From Billgrantia campisalis (GTDB lineage: Bacteria > Pseudomonadota > Gammaproteobacteria > Pseudomonadales > Halomonadaceae), in assembly GCF_022341425.1 (NCBI RefSeq), contig NZ_JABFUC010000003.1:291021-355020 (forward strand): 64,000 bases of DNA. The letters run 5' to 3'. The position numbers were made by a program, and so were the translations under genes. Below the pieces are notes generated by a model. It was not told the origin of the DNA, did no database searches, and worked only from the letters and a program-made list of their open reading frames with translations. Every line of letters starts with the position of its first letter. The stretch's first letter is position 1. Positions 27,127-40,106 of this stretch are shown in pieces.

Positions 27127-27143
27127 ATGTTACAGGATAACAT
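27127..27143 (-). promoter_or_regulatory. Zur box upstream of the COG0523 gene
   Basis: ATGTTACAGGATAACAT has perfect six-base arms (ATGTTA and TAACAT) around a five-base centre, closely matching the AATGTTA...TAACATT pattern of gammaproteobacterial Zur operators. It lies immediately upstream of the COG0523 start, where it could block a promoter. Confidence 0.7.
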
Positions 27144-27230
27144 CTAGGCCATTGCGCCTACAGCCTGTCGACGATGTCTCCCACAAAGCAATGGACAGCA
27201 TAGATAACGGTATAAAGTCACGCCGAAAGA

Positions 27231-27252
27231 AAGGGGCGCTCAAGCACCCCTT
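27231..27252 (-). terminator. Rho-independent terminator of ppiD
   Basis: The arms AAGGGG and CCCCTT flank an inner GCT-CA-AGC hairpin. On the minus strand the stem is followed by TTTCTTTC. It lies 17 bases after the ppiD stop. Confidence 0.7.
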
Positions 27253-27268
27253 CTCGCGACACCCTCTG

Positions 27269-29086
27269 TCAGCGGCGTTCGATGTCGGCGGTATCGCGAA
27301 GGTGCACCTGCAGCCCCTGGACAGCGGCCTGCCCGCGCAGCTGCTCGGCCATCCGCGCCACGAAGGCTTCCACCTGAGGGTCGATCTCACCCTCATCGAC
27401 GGCCTCCAGGGCAATCAGCACCACCCGGTCGCCATCGCTGGCGTGACCGAAGACCGGCTGGTCATCCGCGGGATGCGGCAGCCGGAAAGCCGCCCGCAGT
27501 ACGGCCTGGGGCACCTGACCGCTCTGCCGGGTTGCGCCTTCGACACGCTCCCAGTCGAGCTCGGGGTCGGCCCCGGCGCGCAGCTCGTCGACACGCTCGC
27601 GTGCCACTTCGAGCAGCGCCTCGCGCTGCTTGCGGCGCTCCACGGCCGCCATGACCTGATCGCGAACGTCATCGAGGGGCAGCACCGTGGCCTCACGATG
27701 CTCGGCGACCCGCAGCACCATGCGACGATCCTGATCGAGTTCGATGACCTCGCTGTTGAAGCCCTCGACGAGCACGTCCTCGCTGAAGGCCTCGCTCATG
27801 ACGCCCGGCTCGGAGAGAACCCCCTCGCCGCCGTCGCGGGACACCCAGTCGCTCTGGTAGAGCTGCAGGTCGAGGCTCTCGGCGACGCTGGCCAGGTCAT
27901 CGGCGGCAAAGCTTTCGTCGATCAGCGTCTGCACGCGTCGATTGAAGGTATCGCTGACCTGGGCGAGCGCCAGCTCGCGGGTGAGCTCATCGCGCATCTC
28001 CTCCAGCGGCGGCTGATCGAGCTCGGTCACCTTGACCAGATGCAGGCCGCTGCTGGTCTCGACGATGCTCGACACCTGCCCGGGACCGATACCGAATGCA
28101 GCCTCATCGAAGTCGTCACCAAAGAAGCCGCGACTGATCACTCCGAGATCACCACCCTGCTCGGCCGTCGAGGGATCATCCGAATACTCCTGGGCCAGAT
28201 CGGCGAAGGCATCGCCCTCGGCCAGTCGCTCGCGCACCGCCTCGAGTCGCGTAACGGCCTCGTCGCGGCTTCGTTCACCGTTGAAGGTGACCATGATGTG
28301 GGACACACGTCGATCCGCGTCGCGCCCTCGCGCCTCCCAGGCGTCTCGTAGCGACGCCTCGCTGATCTCGACCCGCTCGGCCATCTCTTCACGATCGACG
28401 ATGACGTACTCGAGCCGTACCTGCTCGGGACGCTGATAGCGCTCGGCGTTGTCCTCGTAATAGGCCAGGAGGTCGGCCTCGCTGACGCTGACCGGCTCGG
28501 GCAGGTCCTCAACGTCGAGCGTATGGTGGCGGAAGCTGCGGGTCTGGCGCTGCAGCGCCGCCAGCGTCTCGCGTTCGCTCGGAAGGGTGAAGTCGCTGAC
28601 CGCCAGGCCCTGCTGCAGCTGCTGACGCTTGAGATCGACCCTCAGCGCTTCCCGAAAGCTGGTTGGCGTGAAGCCGGCGCTGGCCAAGCGATTGCGGAAC
28701 AGGTCGCTGTCGAAACGACCGCTCTGGTCCTGGAATTCCGGCAGGGTCACGATCACCTGATCGAGCTGCTCCTCGGAGAGATAAAGGCCACCGTCCTCGG
28801 CGAAAGCGGTGAGCAGACGTTCGCCGATCAGCTCGTCGAGCACCTGCCCGCGCAGCGCCCGCTCCTGCTCGGGAGGGACCTGGCCGGTGCGAATCGCCCG
28901 CTGGACCTCCATCTCGAGCTGCTGGCGCGTGATCGTCTGGCCATTGACCTTGGCCACCTCGTCACCGCTTCCGCCAAACAGCCCGACCAGCGACTCGACG
29001 CCGAACAGCGCCATGGTCACGACCACGGCGCCGACGATGATCTTGGCGCCCCAACTTCTGGAACGATCACGAATACTTTGCAGCAT
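27269..29086 (-). CDS. ppiD: PpiD-type periplasmic chaperone/prolyl isomerase, membrane-anchored
   Basis: 605 residues. A short cytosolic start MLQSIRDRSRSWGAKI is followed by one membrane anchor (about 17-40, IIVGAVVVTMALFGVESLVG) and a large periplasmic SurA-N-like and parvulin region. The parvulin domain at about residues 265-360 shows RRVSHIMVTF and FADLAQEYSDDPSTAEQGGDLG. PpiD assists outer-membrane protein folding near SecYEG. The ATG at 29086 is chosen since the upstream in-frame extension lacks a ribosome-binding site and would bury the anchor. The gene sits downstream of hupB, the E. coli order, separated by a hairpin terminator. Confidence 0.93.
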   Translation of the reverse strand: MLQSIRDRSRSWGAKIIVGAVVVTMALFGVESLVGLFGGSGDEVAKVNGQTITRQQLEMEVQRAIRTGQVPPEQERALRGQVLDELIGERLLTAFAEDGGLYLSEEQLDQVIVTLPEFQDQSGRFDSDLFRNRLASAGFTPTSFREALRVDLKRQQLQQGLAVSDFTLPSERETLAALQRQTRSFRHHTLDVEDLPEPVSVSEADLLAYYEDNAERYQRPEQVRLEYVIVDREEMAERVEISEASLRDAWEARGRDADRRVSHIMVTFNGERSRDEAVTRLEAVRERLAEGDAFADLAQEYSDDPSTAEQGGDLGVISRGFFGDDFDEAAFGIGPGQVSSIVETSSGLHLVKVTELDQPPLEEMRDELTRELALAQVSDTFNRRVQTLIDESFAADDLASVAESLDLQLYQSDWVSRDGGEGVLSEPGVMSEAFSEDVLVEGFNSEVIELDQDRRMVLRVAEHREATVLPLDDVRDQVMAAVERRKQREALLEVARERVDELRAGADPELDWERVEGATRQSGQVPQAVLRAAFRLPHPADDQPVFGHASDGDRVVLIALEAVDEGEIDPQVEAFVARMAEQLRGQAAVQGLQVHLRDTADIERR

Positions 29087-29187
29087 GCAGGCCTCGGCTG
29101 ATGATGGTTGGCTGGCAGTCGCGCCATAGTATACGCCTTGCGGCGATGCCTCGACCACGGTGTGGGCGGCCTACCAGCCCATAAAGA

Positions 29188-29213
29188 AGGCGCATCGCCA
29201 TGGCGATGCGCCT
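29188..29213 (-). terminator. Terminator of hupB, a perfect 26-base palindrome
   Basis: The 26 bases form a perfect palindrome (13 bases per arm, starting AGGCGCATCGCCA). On the minus strand it is followed by TTCTTTAT. It lies 65 bases beyond the hupB stop. Confidence 0.7.
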
Positions 29214-29277
29214 GTGTCTTGCCGTCGTCAGCGCGTCTGACGACTTCAACTGTCTTCGGCGCAAACGGCCCGTCGGC

Positions 29278-29550
29278 TCAGTTCACGGAGTCCTTGAGCG
29301 CCTTGCCGGCCTTGAAGGTCGGCACCTTGGCTGCGCTGATCTGAATCGGCTCGCCGGTCTGCGGGTTGCGCCCGGTGCGCGCCGCACGCTCCTTGACGGA
29401 GAAGGTGCCAAAGCCCACCAGGGAAACGGTCTCGCCGTTCTTGAGGCTATCGGCGACGGTATCGACCATGGCATCCAGCGCACGAGTCGCCGCGGCCTTG
29501 GGAATATCGGCAGACGCGGCGATGGCTTCGATCAGCTCGGATTTGTTCAC
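29278..29550 (-). CDS. hupB: DNA-binding protein HU, beta subunit type
   Basis: 90 residues, the length of [22 protein letters not shown] starts the protein, then [20 protein letters not shown] carries the DNA-binding arm region. It compacts and bends chromosomal DNA. The start is GTG at 29550 with AGGGG upstream. It lies between lon and ppiD as in E. coli, with a strong own promoter and terminator, so it is probably expressed mostly as a single gene. Confidence 0.97.
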   Translation of the reverse strand: MNKSELIEAIAASADIPKAAATRALDAMVDTVADSLKNGETVSLVGFGTFSVKERAARTGRNPQTGEPIQISAAKVPTFKAGKALKDSVN

Positions 29551-29631
29551 ACTTCACCCCTTGACTGTTTCGGAAAATGGCTCTAATCAGCGCAACGTTC
29601 GGCGAGCAACGCGATCACAGCATGGCTGCAG

Positions 29632-29661
29632 TTTATAGCAATGCCGTAAAAGATGTGTCAA
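29632..29661 (-). promoter_or_regulatory. Sigma70 promoter of hupB
   Basis: On the minus strand a perfect -35 TTGACA (29656-29661) is separated by 18 bases from TATAAA (29632-29637), which is preceded by TTGC. It lies about 85 bases upstream of the hupB start and downstream of the lon terminator hairpin. Confidence 0.65.
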
Positions 29662-29684
29662 GCAAACTGCGGCGCAAAACCGCG

Positions 29685-29712
29685 CCATGCCGGGGTTTCA
29701 CCCCGGTCATGG
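29685..29712 (-). terminator. Rho-independent terminator of lon
   Basis: The stem CCGGGG-TTTCA-CCCCGG is extended by CCATG/CATGG arms with one bulged base. On the minus strand CGCGGTTTTGCG follows. It lies 15 bases after the lon stop. Confidence 0.65.
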
Positions 29713-29726
29713 CACGAAAATCATCA

Positions 29727-32135
<2,409 letters not shown>

Positions 32136-32223
32136 CGCAGACGTTCCTCAAACGAATCGGGTGGATACGGAAGGAATGGGGGCGTGGACGCCCCATTGCA
32201 AGGGCAAGACAGGCAGCGCACGC

Positions 32224-32253
32224 GGAAAGGGGCCGCCCAGGCGACCCCTTTCC
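32224..32253. terminator. Hairpin between clpX and lon, possible clpX terminator
   Basis: The arms GGAAAGGGG and CCCCTTTCC (nine bases, perfect) enclose a 12-base loop. There is no T tract on either side, so it may instead act as a processing or attenuating element. It lies 36 bases past the clpX stop. Confidence 0.45.
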
Positions 32254-32288
32254 ACGTCAGCGGTGTCGAGCGGGAAGCCCAACCGGCT

Positions 32289-33566
32289 TCAGCCGTCGGT
32301 GCCGTCGACCCGCTGCTCCTGCTGGGAATAGAGGAGCAGCGGCTCACTCTCGCCGGCGATGACCGAGGCATCGATGATCACCTTGGTCACCCCTTCCATG
32401 GAGGGAATTTCATACATGGTATCGAGCAGCACCGACTCGAGAATGGAGCGCAGGCCGCGAGCGCCGGTCTTGCGCGCCATGGCCCTACCGGCCACCGCCC
32501 GCAGCGCATCGTCGCGGAACTCGAGCTCCACGCCCTCCATGTCGAACAGCCGGGCATACTGCTTGACCAGCGAATTCTTCGGCTCGGTCAGGATCTGGAC
32601 CAGGGCATCCTCGGTCAGCTCGGTCAGGGTGGCGATCACCGGCAGACGACCGACGAACTCGGGAATCAGGCCGAACTTGACCAGATCCTCGGGCTCGACG
32701 TCGAGCAGCAGGTCGCCGACCCCCTTCGCCTCATCCTTGCTCTTCACCGTGGCATTGAAGCCGATACCGCCCTTCTCGGCACGGTCGCGAATGACCTTGT
32801 CGAGGCCGGCGAAGGCGCCGCCGACGATGAACAGGATGTTGGCGGTGTCGACCTGCAGGAATTCCTGCTGCGGATGCTTGCGCCCGCCCTGGGGCGGCAC
32901 CGAGGCGGTCGTCCCCTCGATCAGCTTGAGCAGCGCCTGCTGCACGCCCTCTCCCGACACATCGCGAGTGATCGAGGGGTTGTCCGACTTGCGCGAGATC
33001 TTGTCGATCTCGTCGATATAGACGATGCCGCGCTGGGCCTTCTCCACATCGTAGTCGCACTTCTGCAGCAGCTTCTGGATGATGTTCTCGACGTCCTCAC
33101 CCACATAGCCGGCTTCGGTCAGGGTGGTGGCATCGGCGATGGTGAACGGCACGTTGAGCAGCCGCGCCATGGTCTCCGCGAGCAAGGTCTTGCCGCTGCC
33201 GGTGGGACCGATGAGCAGGATATTGGACTTGCCCAGTTCGACGTCATCGCCCTTGATGCCGGCACGCAGACGCTTGTAATGGTTGTAGACCGCCACGGAC
33301 AGCACCGTCTTGGCACGATCCTGCCCGATCACGTAGTCGTCCAGGGTGCGACGAATCTCGCGAGGAACGGGCAGACGCTCCTCATCGCTCTCGGCATCGG
33401 CATCGAGAACTTCCTCGCGAATGATGTCGTTACACAGATCGACACACTCGTCGCAGATATACACGGACGGGCCGGCAATCAGCTTGCGTACCTCGTTCTG
33501 GTTCTTGCCGCAGAACGAGCAGTAGAGCAGCTTACCGCCTTCGTCCTTGCCTTTGCCGTCGGCCAT
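32289..33566 (-). CDS. clpX: ClpX, AAA+ unfoldase of the ClpXP protease
   Basis: 425 residues. A zinc-binding domain leads ([15 protein letters not shown] with a second CDECVDLC pair, residues about 16-46). Then come Walker [13 protein letters not shown] (about 120) and Walker [12 protein letters not shown] ClpP-docking IGF-type loop is expected: the stretch [10 protein letters not shown] contains IGF. ClpX unfolds tagged proteins and feeds them to ClpP. The gene follows clpP by 76 bases on the same strand. Confidence 0.97.
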   Translation of the reverse strand: MADGKGKDEGGKLLYCSFCGKNQNEVRKLIAGPSVYICDECVDLCNDIIREEVLDADAESDEERLPVPREIRRTLDDYVIGQDRAKTVLSVAVYNHYKRLRAGIKGDDVELGKSNILLIGPTGSGKTLLAETMARLLNVPFTIADATTLTEAGYVGEDVENIIQKLLQKCDYDVEKAQRGIVYIDEIDKISRKSDNPSITRDVSGEGVQQALLKLIEGTTASVPPQGGRKHPQQEFLQVDTANILFIVGGAFAGLDKVIRDRAEKGGIGFNATVKSKDEAKGVGDLLLDVEPEDLVKFGLIPEFVGRLPVIATLTELTEDALVQILTEPKNSLVKQYARLFDMEGVELEFRDDALRAVAGRAMARKTGARGLRSILESVLLDTMYEIPSMEGVTKVIIDASVIAGESEPLLLYSQQEQRVDGTDG

Positions 33567-33642
33567 TCGCGTACCTCTGTCGCTTCGGCGGCCTGGTGCC
33601 GCCGGGAATCACGTATTTGGGGCGTGTATAGAAATCACGCTA

Positions 33643-34266
<624 letters not shown>

Positions 34267-34356
34267 TGTGATGTCCTTGCATCCGATGAATGGAAGCTAT
34301 CGCGCCACCTCCCGGGGGCCTGCCCGGCCGCCCGGAAGGGAACTCTGGCCGGAGTG

Positions 34357-35727
34357 TCAGGCCTTGCTCTGCTCGTCTTCCGAAGCAGTCTGCGCTTCGT
34401 CCTCGGCGTCATCCTGCTCGGCCTGCTGCTGAGCCGCCGCGAGGGCCTGCTGATAGCTCATTTCCACGTCCTTGACGCTGGCCTGCTCCAGCAGCTTGTC
34501 GACGGCCTTCTCTTCCAGGATCGCTGACTTGACCTGGGCCTTCAGCTGGTCGTTGCTCATATAATAGTCAACGACCTGCTGGGGGTCCTGATACTGTTCG
34601 GCGAGCTCCTCGACACGGCCCCTGATCTCGTCATCGTCGGCATCGAGCTCACCGGCCTTGATCACTTCGGCCAGCAGCAGCCCCACCTGCACGCGCCCCT
34701 TGGCCTGATCGGCAAACAGCTCGTTGGGCAGCTGGGAGACGTCGAAGTCCTCCCCCAGGCCAAACTGCTGGGCCGCCTGACGCTTGAGGGCATCGGTCTC
34801 CTGCTGCACCAGCGTCTGGGGCACCGGCACGTCGTTGGCCTTCTTGAGCGCTTCGAGCACCTGCTGCTTGACGCGGTTGTCGATGGCCTGCTTGGCCTCG
34901 CGGCTCATGTTGCGCTTGACCTCTTCGCGGAACTTGTCGAGGTCGCCATCCTCGACGCCGAAGCGCTGGATGAACTCGGCATCGATCTCCGGCAGTGCCT
35001 GGCCGCTGACCTTGTGGACCTTGACCTTGAAGGTCGCGTCCTTACCGGCCAGGTGCTCCGCCTGATAGTCTTCGGGGAAGGTGACCTGGATCTCCTTCTC
35101 CTCGCCGGCCGCCGCGCCCACCAGCTGCTCCTCGAAGCCGGGAATGAAGCTGCCGGAGCCGATCACCAGATCGTGCCCTTCGGCACTGCCGCCCTCGAAA
35201 GGTTCATCGCCCAGGAAGCCCTGGAAGTCGATGGTGACCTGATCCCCCTCTTGCGCCGCGCGCGCCACCTCTTCCCAGGCGGCGTTCTGCTTGCGCAGGG
35301 TGTCGATCATCTCGTCGACGTCGGCTTCCGTCACCTCGACCACCGGACGCTCCACTTCGGCGCCCTCGATCGACGCCAGCTCGATCTCCGGATAGACCTC
35401 CAGCGAGGCAACGAACTCGAGATCCTTGCCGGTCTCGTTGACCTTGGGCTCGATGCTCGGGAAACCGGCCGGATTGAGGTTCTGCTCGGTAATGGCACGA
35501 ACATAGCGCTCGCGCATCAGCTCGCCCACCACTTCGTCGCGCACATCGCGACCATAGCGCTGACGCACCACGGACATGGGCACACGACCCTTGCGGAAGC
35601 CGTTCAGGCGCACGTTCTTGGCCGTGTCCTTGAGGCGTGCCTCGACGGCTTCGTCGACCTCGGCCGCAGGCACCTGAAACGTGACACGGCGTTCGATCTG
35701 GGAGGTCGTTTCGACGGAAACTTGCAT
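34357..35727 (-). CDS. tig: Trigger factor, ribosome-associated chaperone
   Basis: 456 residues. The ribosome-binding domain (about 1-115) includes the signature GFRKGRVPMSVVRQRYG, close to the canonical GFRxGxxP. A FKBP-like PPIase domain follows (about 160-245, GDQVTIDFQGFLGDEPFEGG), then a helical C-terminal arm. The last ~25 residues are Gln/Glu-rich and acidic. It folds nascent chains at the ribosomal exit. It heads the tig-clpP-clpX set. The 286 bases upstream to the tRNA genes hold no gene I can support. Confidence 0.96.
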   Translation of the reverse strand: MQVSVETTSQIERRVTFQVPAAEVDEAVEARLKDTAKNVRLNGFRKGRVPMSVVRQRYGRDVRDEVVGELMRERYVRAITEQNLNPAGFPSIEPKVNETGKDLEFVASLEVYPEIELASIEGAEVERPVVEVTEADVDEMIDTLRKQNAAWEEVARAAQEGDQVTIDFQGFLGDEPFEGGSAEGHDLVIGSGSFIPGFEEQLVGAAAGEEKEIQVTFPEDYQAEHLAGKDATFKVKVHKVSGQALPEIDAEFIQRFGVEDGDLDKFREEVKRNMSREAKQAIDNRVKQQVLEALKKANDVPVPQTLVQQETDALKRQAAQQFGLGEDFDVSQLPNELFADQAKGRVQVGLLLAEVIKAGELDADDDEIRGRVEELAEQYQDPQQVVDYYMSNDQLKAQVKSAILEEKAVDKLLEQASVKDVEMSYQQALAAAQQQAEQDDAEDEAQTASEDEQSKA

Positions 35728-36013
35728 GAATAGTCCTCTACCGACTGGGGGCGTTCTGTTGAATGCGTAGAAAAGGTCAAAAGGCTGATTCTAAGAATCC
35801 CGCCTTGCGCTGGCAAGCGTCACCCCGACTGAATGGGGGCCCTGCAGCACAATTTCAAGGTTTCAAGGGGAGAAGGCGGACAAGCCCGCGACAAGCCACC
35901 GCAGGCTCACCGACGACGCGGCGTCGCGACAGCGCACAGCAGCGCATCGGCAACCGGAATAGACCCAACCAGGGAAACACGAGAGAAAGGAACAGCAGCC
36001 AAATCCGATGCAA

Positions 36014-36089
36014 TGGGGTGGATGATGGGGATCGAACCCACGACCACCGGAGCCACAATCCGGGGCTCTACCACTGAGCTACATCCACC
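36014..36089 (-). tRNA. tRNA-His (GTG), copy 1
   Basis: A complete cloverleaf with the encoded 3' CCA and the extra 5' G (position -1) characteristic of tRNA-His; the acceptor is GTGGATG paired with CATCCAC and the anticodon is GTG (TTGTGGC). Its body is identical to the next copy. It is the last gene of the minus-strand tRNA cluster Pro-Arg-His-His. Confidence 0.93.
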
Positions 36090-36115
36090 ATTGCAAGAAC
36101 CAACAAGCGTCGATG

Positions 36116-36191
36116 TGGGGTGGATGATGGGGATCGAACCCACGACCACCGGAGCCACAATCCGGGGCTCTACCACTGAGCTACATCCACC
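36116..36191 (-). tRNA. tRNA-His (GTG), copy 2
   Basis: Same cloverleaf as copy 1, with the anticodon GTG, -1 G and encoded CCA. The two copies are separated by 26 bases, which indicates a local tandem duplication. Confidence 0.93.
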
Positions 36192-36238
36192 ATATCGACA
36201 AACACTCAATCCGGATCGCCGCCACGAACGCACCTAGG

Positions 36239-36315
36239 TGGCACGCCCAGCAGGACTCGAACCTGCAACCTACGGCTTAGAAGGCCGTTGCTCTATCCGG
36301 TTGAGCTATGGGCGC
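36239..36315 (-). tRNA. tRNA-Arg (TCT)
   Basis: 77 bases including CCA. The anticodon loop CTTCTAA carries TCT, which reads AGA/AGG. The acceptor GCGCCCA pairs with TGGGCGT with one G-T pair at the end. The T loop is TTCGAGT. Confidence 0.92.
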
Positions 36316-36383
36316 ATTCTACGTCTCATGGCGCCTGACCGCAACCCCTGATTGATAAAATTCCGAGCACAAACAGGAAGTTG

Positions 36384-36460
36384 TGGTCGGGGTGGAGGGA
36401 TTTGAACCCCCGACATCCTGCTCCCAAAGCAGGCGCGCTACCAGACTGCGCTACACCCCG
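36384..36460 (-). tRNA. tRNA-Pro (TGG)
   Basis: 77 bases with encoded CCA. The acceptor is CGGGGTG/CACCCCG and the anticodon loop TTTGGGA carries TGG, which reads CCA and wobble Pro codons. It is the first gene of the cluster in the direction of transcription. Confidence 0.93.
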
Positions 36461-36687
36461 CCGGCCTTCGCACGGCCTCGATGCCGCCACAGGGCCTCAT
36501 CGAGCGCTGCGTATTCTACGCGAGAATCACCGCCGGTCAATAGCCGCCTGACGTGGCGGGCCTTTTGCCCTTTGCCTGAGGGCCTCGGCATGCGAAAATC
36601 GCCAGCCATGCAGGACCGCCAGGAATCCCGGCAGAGCCCCGGACCGGCGGCCCGAGCCGTTCACTACTCACCAACGGGGGAGAGACG

Positions 36688-37554
<867 letters not shown>

Positions 37555-37663
37555 CAGCCGAGCGCACCTTCGCTAGACTTCGCGCTTCCGCCTTGCCGGC
37601 CCCGCAGCCTCGGCCATCGACCAGGCTGCACGTGCGACCAGGCTTATGGAGACAGGACTCACA

Positions 37664-38404
37664 ATGAAACGCATCGGCATCATCGGCGCCATGGCCCAGG
37701 AAGTGGCCTATCTCGCCTCACTGCTCGAAGGGCGGCGTACGCGGTCCCATGTCGGCTGCACCTTCCACCACGGCCGCCTGCACGGCGTCGACGTGGTGAT
37801 CCTGCAGTCCGGCATCGGCAAGGTGAACGCCGCCATCGGCACCACCCTACTGCTGGATGTCTATAAGCCCGAGGCGATCATCAACACCGGCTCGGCCGGT
37901 GGTTTCGGTGAGGGGCTGTCGATCGGTGACGTGGTAGTGTCCACCGAGGTGCGCCACCACGATGTGGACGCGGTGGTCTTCGGCTACGAGCACGGCCAGG
38001 TCCCCGACATGCCCGCCGCCTACCTGCCCGATGAACGGCTGGTGACGCTGGCGCGGGAGTGCGTCGAGGCGCTGGGCGAGGTGCGGGTGGCCGAGGGCCT
38101 GATTGCCACCGGCGACGTCTTCATGGCCTGTCCCGAGTTGGTATCCAAGACACGCAGCCGCTTTCCGACCATGATGGCCGCCGAGATGGAGGCCGCCGCC
38201 ATCGCCCAGACCTGCCATCTGTACGGCTGCCCCTTCGTGGTCATCCGCTCGCTGTCGGACATCGCCGGCGGCGGCGATAACCACCTCTCCTTCGAGCAGT
38301 TCCTCGAACAGGCCGCGGCCCATTCGGCGCGCATGGTCGAAACGATGGTGGCCCGCCTGGCCAACCATAGCCAGCCCGCCGACGCCGAGACAGTGGCGGG
38401 CTAG
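37664..38404 (+). CDS. mtnN: 5'-methylthioadenosine/S-adenosylhomocysteine nucleosidase
   Basis: 246 residues. It cleaves MTA and SAH, recycling methionine and feeding autoinducer-2 chemistry. MKRIGIIGAMAQEVAYLASL carries the N-terminal Glu, and AEMEAAAIAQTCHLYGCPFV and RSLSDIAGGGDN contain the catalytic Glu and Asp. The ATG at 37664 gives the expected length. A bidirectional terminator separates it from convergent pyrC. Confidence 0.93.
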   Translation: MKRIGIIGAMAQEVAYLASLLEGRRTRSHVGCTFHHGRLHGVDVVILQSGIGKVNAAIGTTLLLDVYKPEAIINTGSAGGFGEGLSIGDVVVSTEVRHHDVDAVVFGYEHGQVPDMPAAYLPDERLVTLARECVEALGEVRVAEGLIATGDVFMACPELVSKTRSRFPTMMAAEMEAAAIAQTCHLYGCPFVVIRSLSDIAGGGDNHLSFEQFLEQAAAHSARMVETMVARLANHSQPADAETVAG

Positions 38405-38423
38405 CTCCCGGCCCGACGAAAGA

Positions 38424-38445
38424 GCGGCCGCCCGAGGGCGGCCGC
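38424..38445. terminator. Bidirectional hairpin terminator between mtnN and pyrC
   Basis: Arms GCGGCCGCC and GGCGGCCGC are perfect over nine bases around a CGAG loop. On the minus strand TCTTTC follows the stem. It sits between the two convergent genes. Confidence 0.65.
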
Positions 38446-38476
38446 TGGCGTCTTGCATCGGTCGAATCGTCTCCGC

Positions 38477-39514
38477 TCAGTCGCCAAGCTTCCAGTCCAG
38501 CGTCTCGCCGGCCTTGAGGGGCACGATCTGCTGGTCGCCGGCATAGGGCAGCGTATCCGGCATCCGCCAGGGCTCGCGCACCAGAGTGACGGTGTCCGCA
38601 TTGCGCGGCAGGCCGTAGAAGTCGGGGCCAAAGTGGCTGGCAAAGCCCTCCAGCCGCTCCAGGGCACCGGCCTGTTCAAAGGCGGTGGCATACAGCTCGA
38701 TGGCCGCCGGCGCGGTATAGGCCCCGGCACAGCCACAGGCGCTCTCCTTGTCGCCCTGGGCATGGGGAGCGCTGTCGGTTCCCAGGAAGAACTTGGGGCT
38801 GCCCGAAGTGGCCGCCGCCAGTAGCGCTTGCCGGTGACGCTCGCGCTTGAGGATCGGCAGGCAGTAGTAGTGCGGACGAATGCCGCCCACCAGCATGTGA
38901 TTGCGGTTGAACAGCAAATGATGGGCGGTGATGGTGGCCGCGACATTGGCCGGCGCCTGGGCGACGAACTCGGCGGCATCGGCGGTGGTGATATGCTCGA
39001 AGACCACCTTGAGGTCGGGATGACGCGCCAGCAGCGGTTTCATCACCCGCTCGATGAACACCGCCTCACGATCGAAGATATCGATCTCGGCGTCGGTCAC
39101 TTCGCCGTGAACCAGCAGCGGCACGCCAAGACGCGCCATGGCGGCAATTGCCGCATCGCAGTGGGCCAGGTCGGTCACACCGGAGTCCGAATTGGTCGTG
39201 GCTCCGGCCGGATAGAGCTTCACCGCCTGCACCAGGCCGCTGGCCTTGGCCCGCTCGATCTCCTCCGCCGAGGTCATGTCGGTGAGGTAGAGGGTCATCA
39301 GCGGTTCGAAGGAGGAGCCCGCCGGCAGTGCGGCCAGGATACGCTCGCGATAGGCCAGCGCCTGCTCGGTGGTGGTCACCGGCGGCTTGAGGTTGGGCAT
39401 GATGATGGCGCGCCCCATCTGGCGAGCGGTGGCGGCCACCACGGCGTTCAGCGCCTCGCCATCGCGCAGATGCAGATGCCAGTCATCGGGGCGGGTCAGG
39501 GTAATAGCGTTCAC
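38477..39514 (-). CDS. pyrC: Dihydroorotase (class II)
   Basis: 345 residues, usual length for the PyrC type. It closes carbamoyl-aspartate to dihydroorotate in pyrimidine synthesis. DWHLHLRDG (about 12-20) supplies two zinc ligands, and [17 protein letters not shown] (about 98) contains the carbamylated Lys. [20 protein letters not shown] carries the later catalytic Asp. The start is GTG at 39514: the open frame continues far upstream, but AGGACAT precedes this codon and the extension has no family match. Confidence 0.94.
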   Translation of the reverse strand: MNAITLTRPDDWHLHLRDGEALNAVVAATARQMGRAIIMPNLKPPVTTTEQALAYRERILAALPAGSSFEPLMTLYLTDMTSAEEIERAKASGLVQAVKLYPAGATTNSDSGVTDLAHCDAAIAAMARLGVPLLVHGEVTDAEIDIFDREAVFIERVMKPLLARHPDLKVVFEHITTADAAEFVAQAPANVAATITAHHLLFNRNHMLVGGIRPHYYCLPILKRERHRQALLAAATSGSPKFFLGTDSAPHAQGDKESACGCAGAYTAPAAIELYATAFEQAGALERLEGFASHFGPDFYGLPRNADTVTLVREPWRMPDTLPYAGDQQIVPLKAGETLDWKLGD

Positions 39515-39681
39515 GGCATGTCCTGTCGTCAGCGTGGATTGGGCGGCAACAGTATACCGGAGGCCAGCGGCGAAGCGCTGCCGGGATCTGCCGCCATGCC
39601 CTGTCAGCCGCGAGACCGGCAGCACCTCGGCGCATTTTCCCGTATCATCTTCGCCGTTCATCGTCGTCAGGAAGAGTCGCC

Positions 39682-40095
39682 ATGCCCAGGGTACGCCACT
39701 ATGCCGATATCGTAGCCATTCTGGCCGGTCTCATGTGGATACTGGTGTTCTGGTCGATCAGCATTTCGGCCCGGATGGATAGCATCGAACCCTTCCTTGC
39801 CGCCCTGCTCGCCCTGGGCGCGATGATCCTGGTCAGCTTCGTGCACCGCCCCTTTCGCGTTCATCTCAGCCGCTATCACGTGCGCAAGCGACGCACCGAG
39901 ATGTGGATGCATATCCTGGCCCTGCCCATGGCCCTGGCGCTCCTGCTGGGCATCGTGCTGGAGTGGCTGTTCGCGCCGCTCAGCGCTCAGCAGAAAATGC
40001 TGCTGTTCAACGTGCTCGCCACCGCCGGCTGGGTGGTCTATGTGATGACACTGGTGATGAAGTTCATCATCCACCAGCTCAGCCGGCGTCGCTGA
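39682..40095 (+). CDS. Small inner-membrane protein of unknown function, four predicted TM segments
   Basis: 137 residues. I do not recognise the family. About four hydrophobic stretches are visible: residues 10-28, 38-55, 75-93 and 107-128. Positive clusters (RVRHY at the start, VRKRRTEMW in the middle, HQLSRRR at the end) suggest both ends are cytosolic. There are no conserved cysteines or catalytic motifs. The start is supported by the AGGAAGAG upstream. It stands alone between divergent pyrC and a convergent oxidoreductase gene. Confidence 0.7.
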   Translation: MPRVRHYADIVAILAGLMWILVFWSISISARMDSIEPFLAALLALGAMILVSFVHRPFRVHLSRYHVRKRRTEMWMHILALPMALALLLGIVLEWLFAPLSAQQKMLLFNVLATAGWVVYVMTLVMKFIIHQLSRRR

Positions 40096-40106
40096 GGCCT
40101 GGCCAA

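Noticed and set aside
35755..36013. Possible small gene or RNA between the tRNA cluster and tig.
   Set aside because: No conserved frame, no clear promoter/terminator pair and no structure stood out. The short translations spanning the tRNA genes are by-products.
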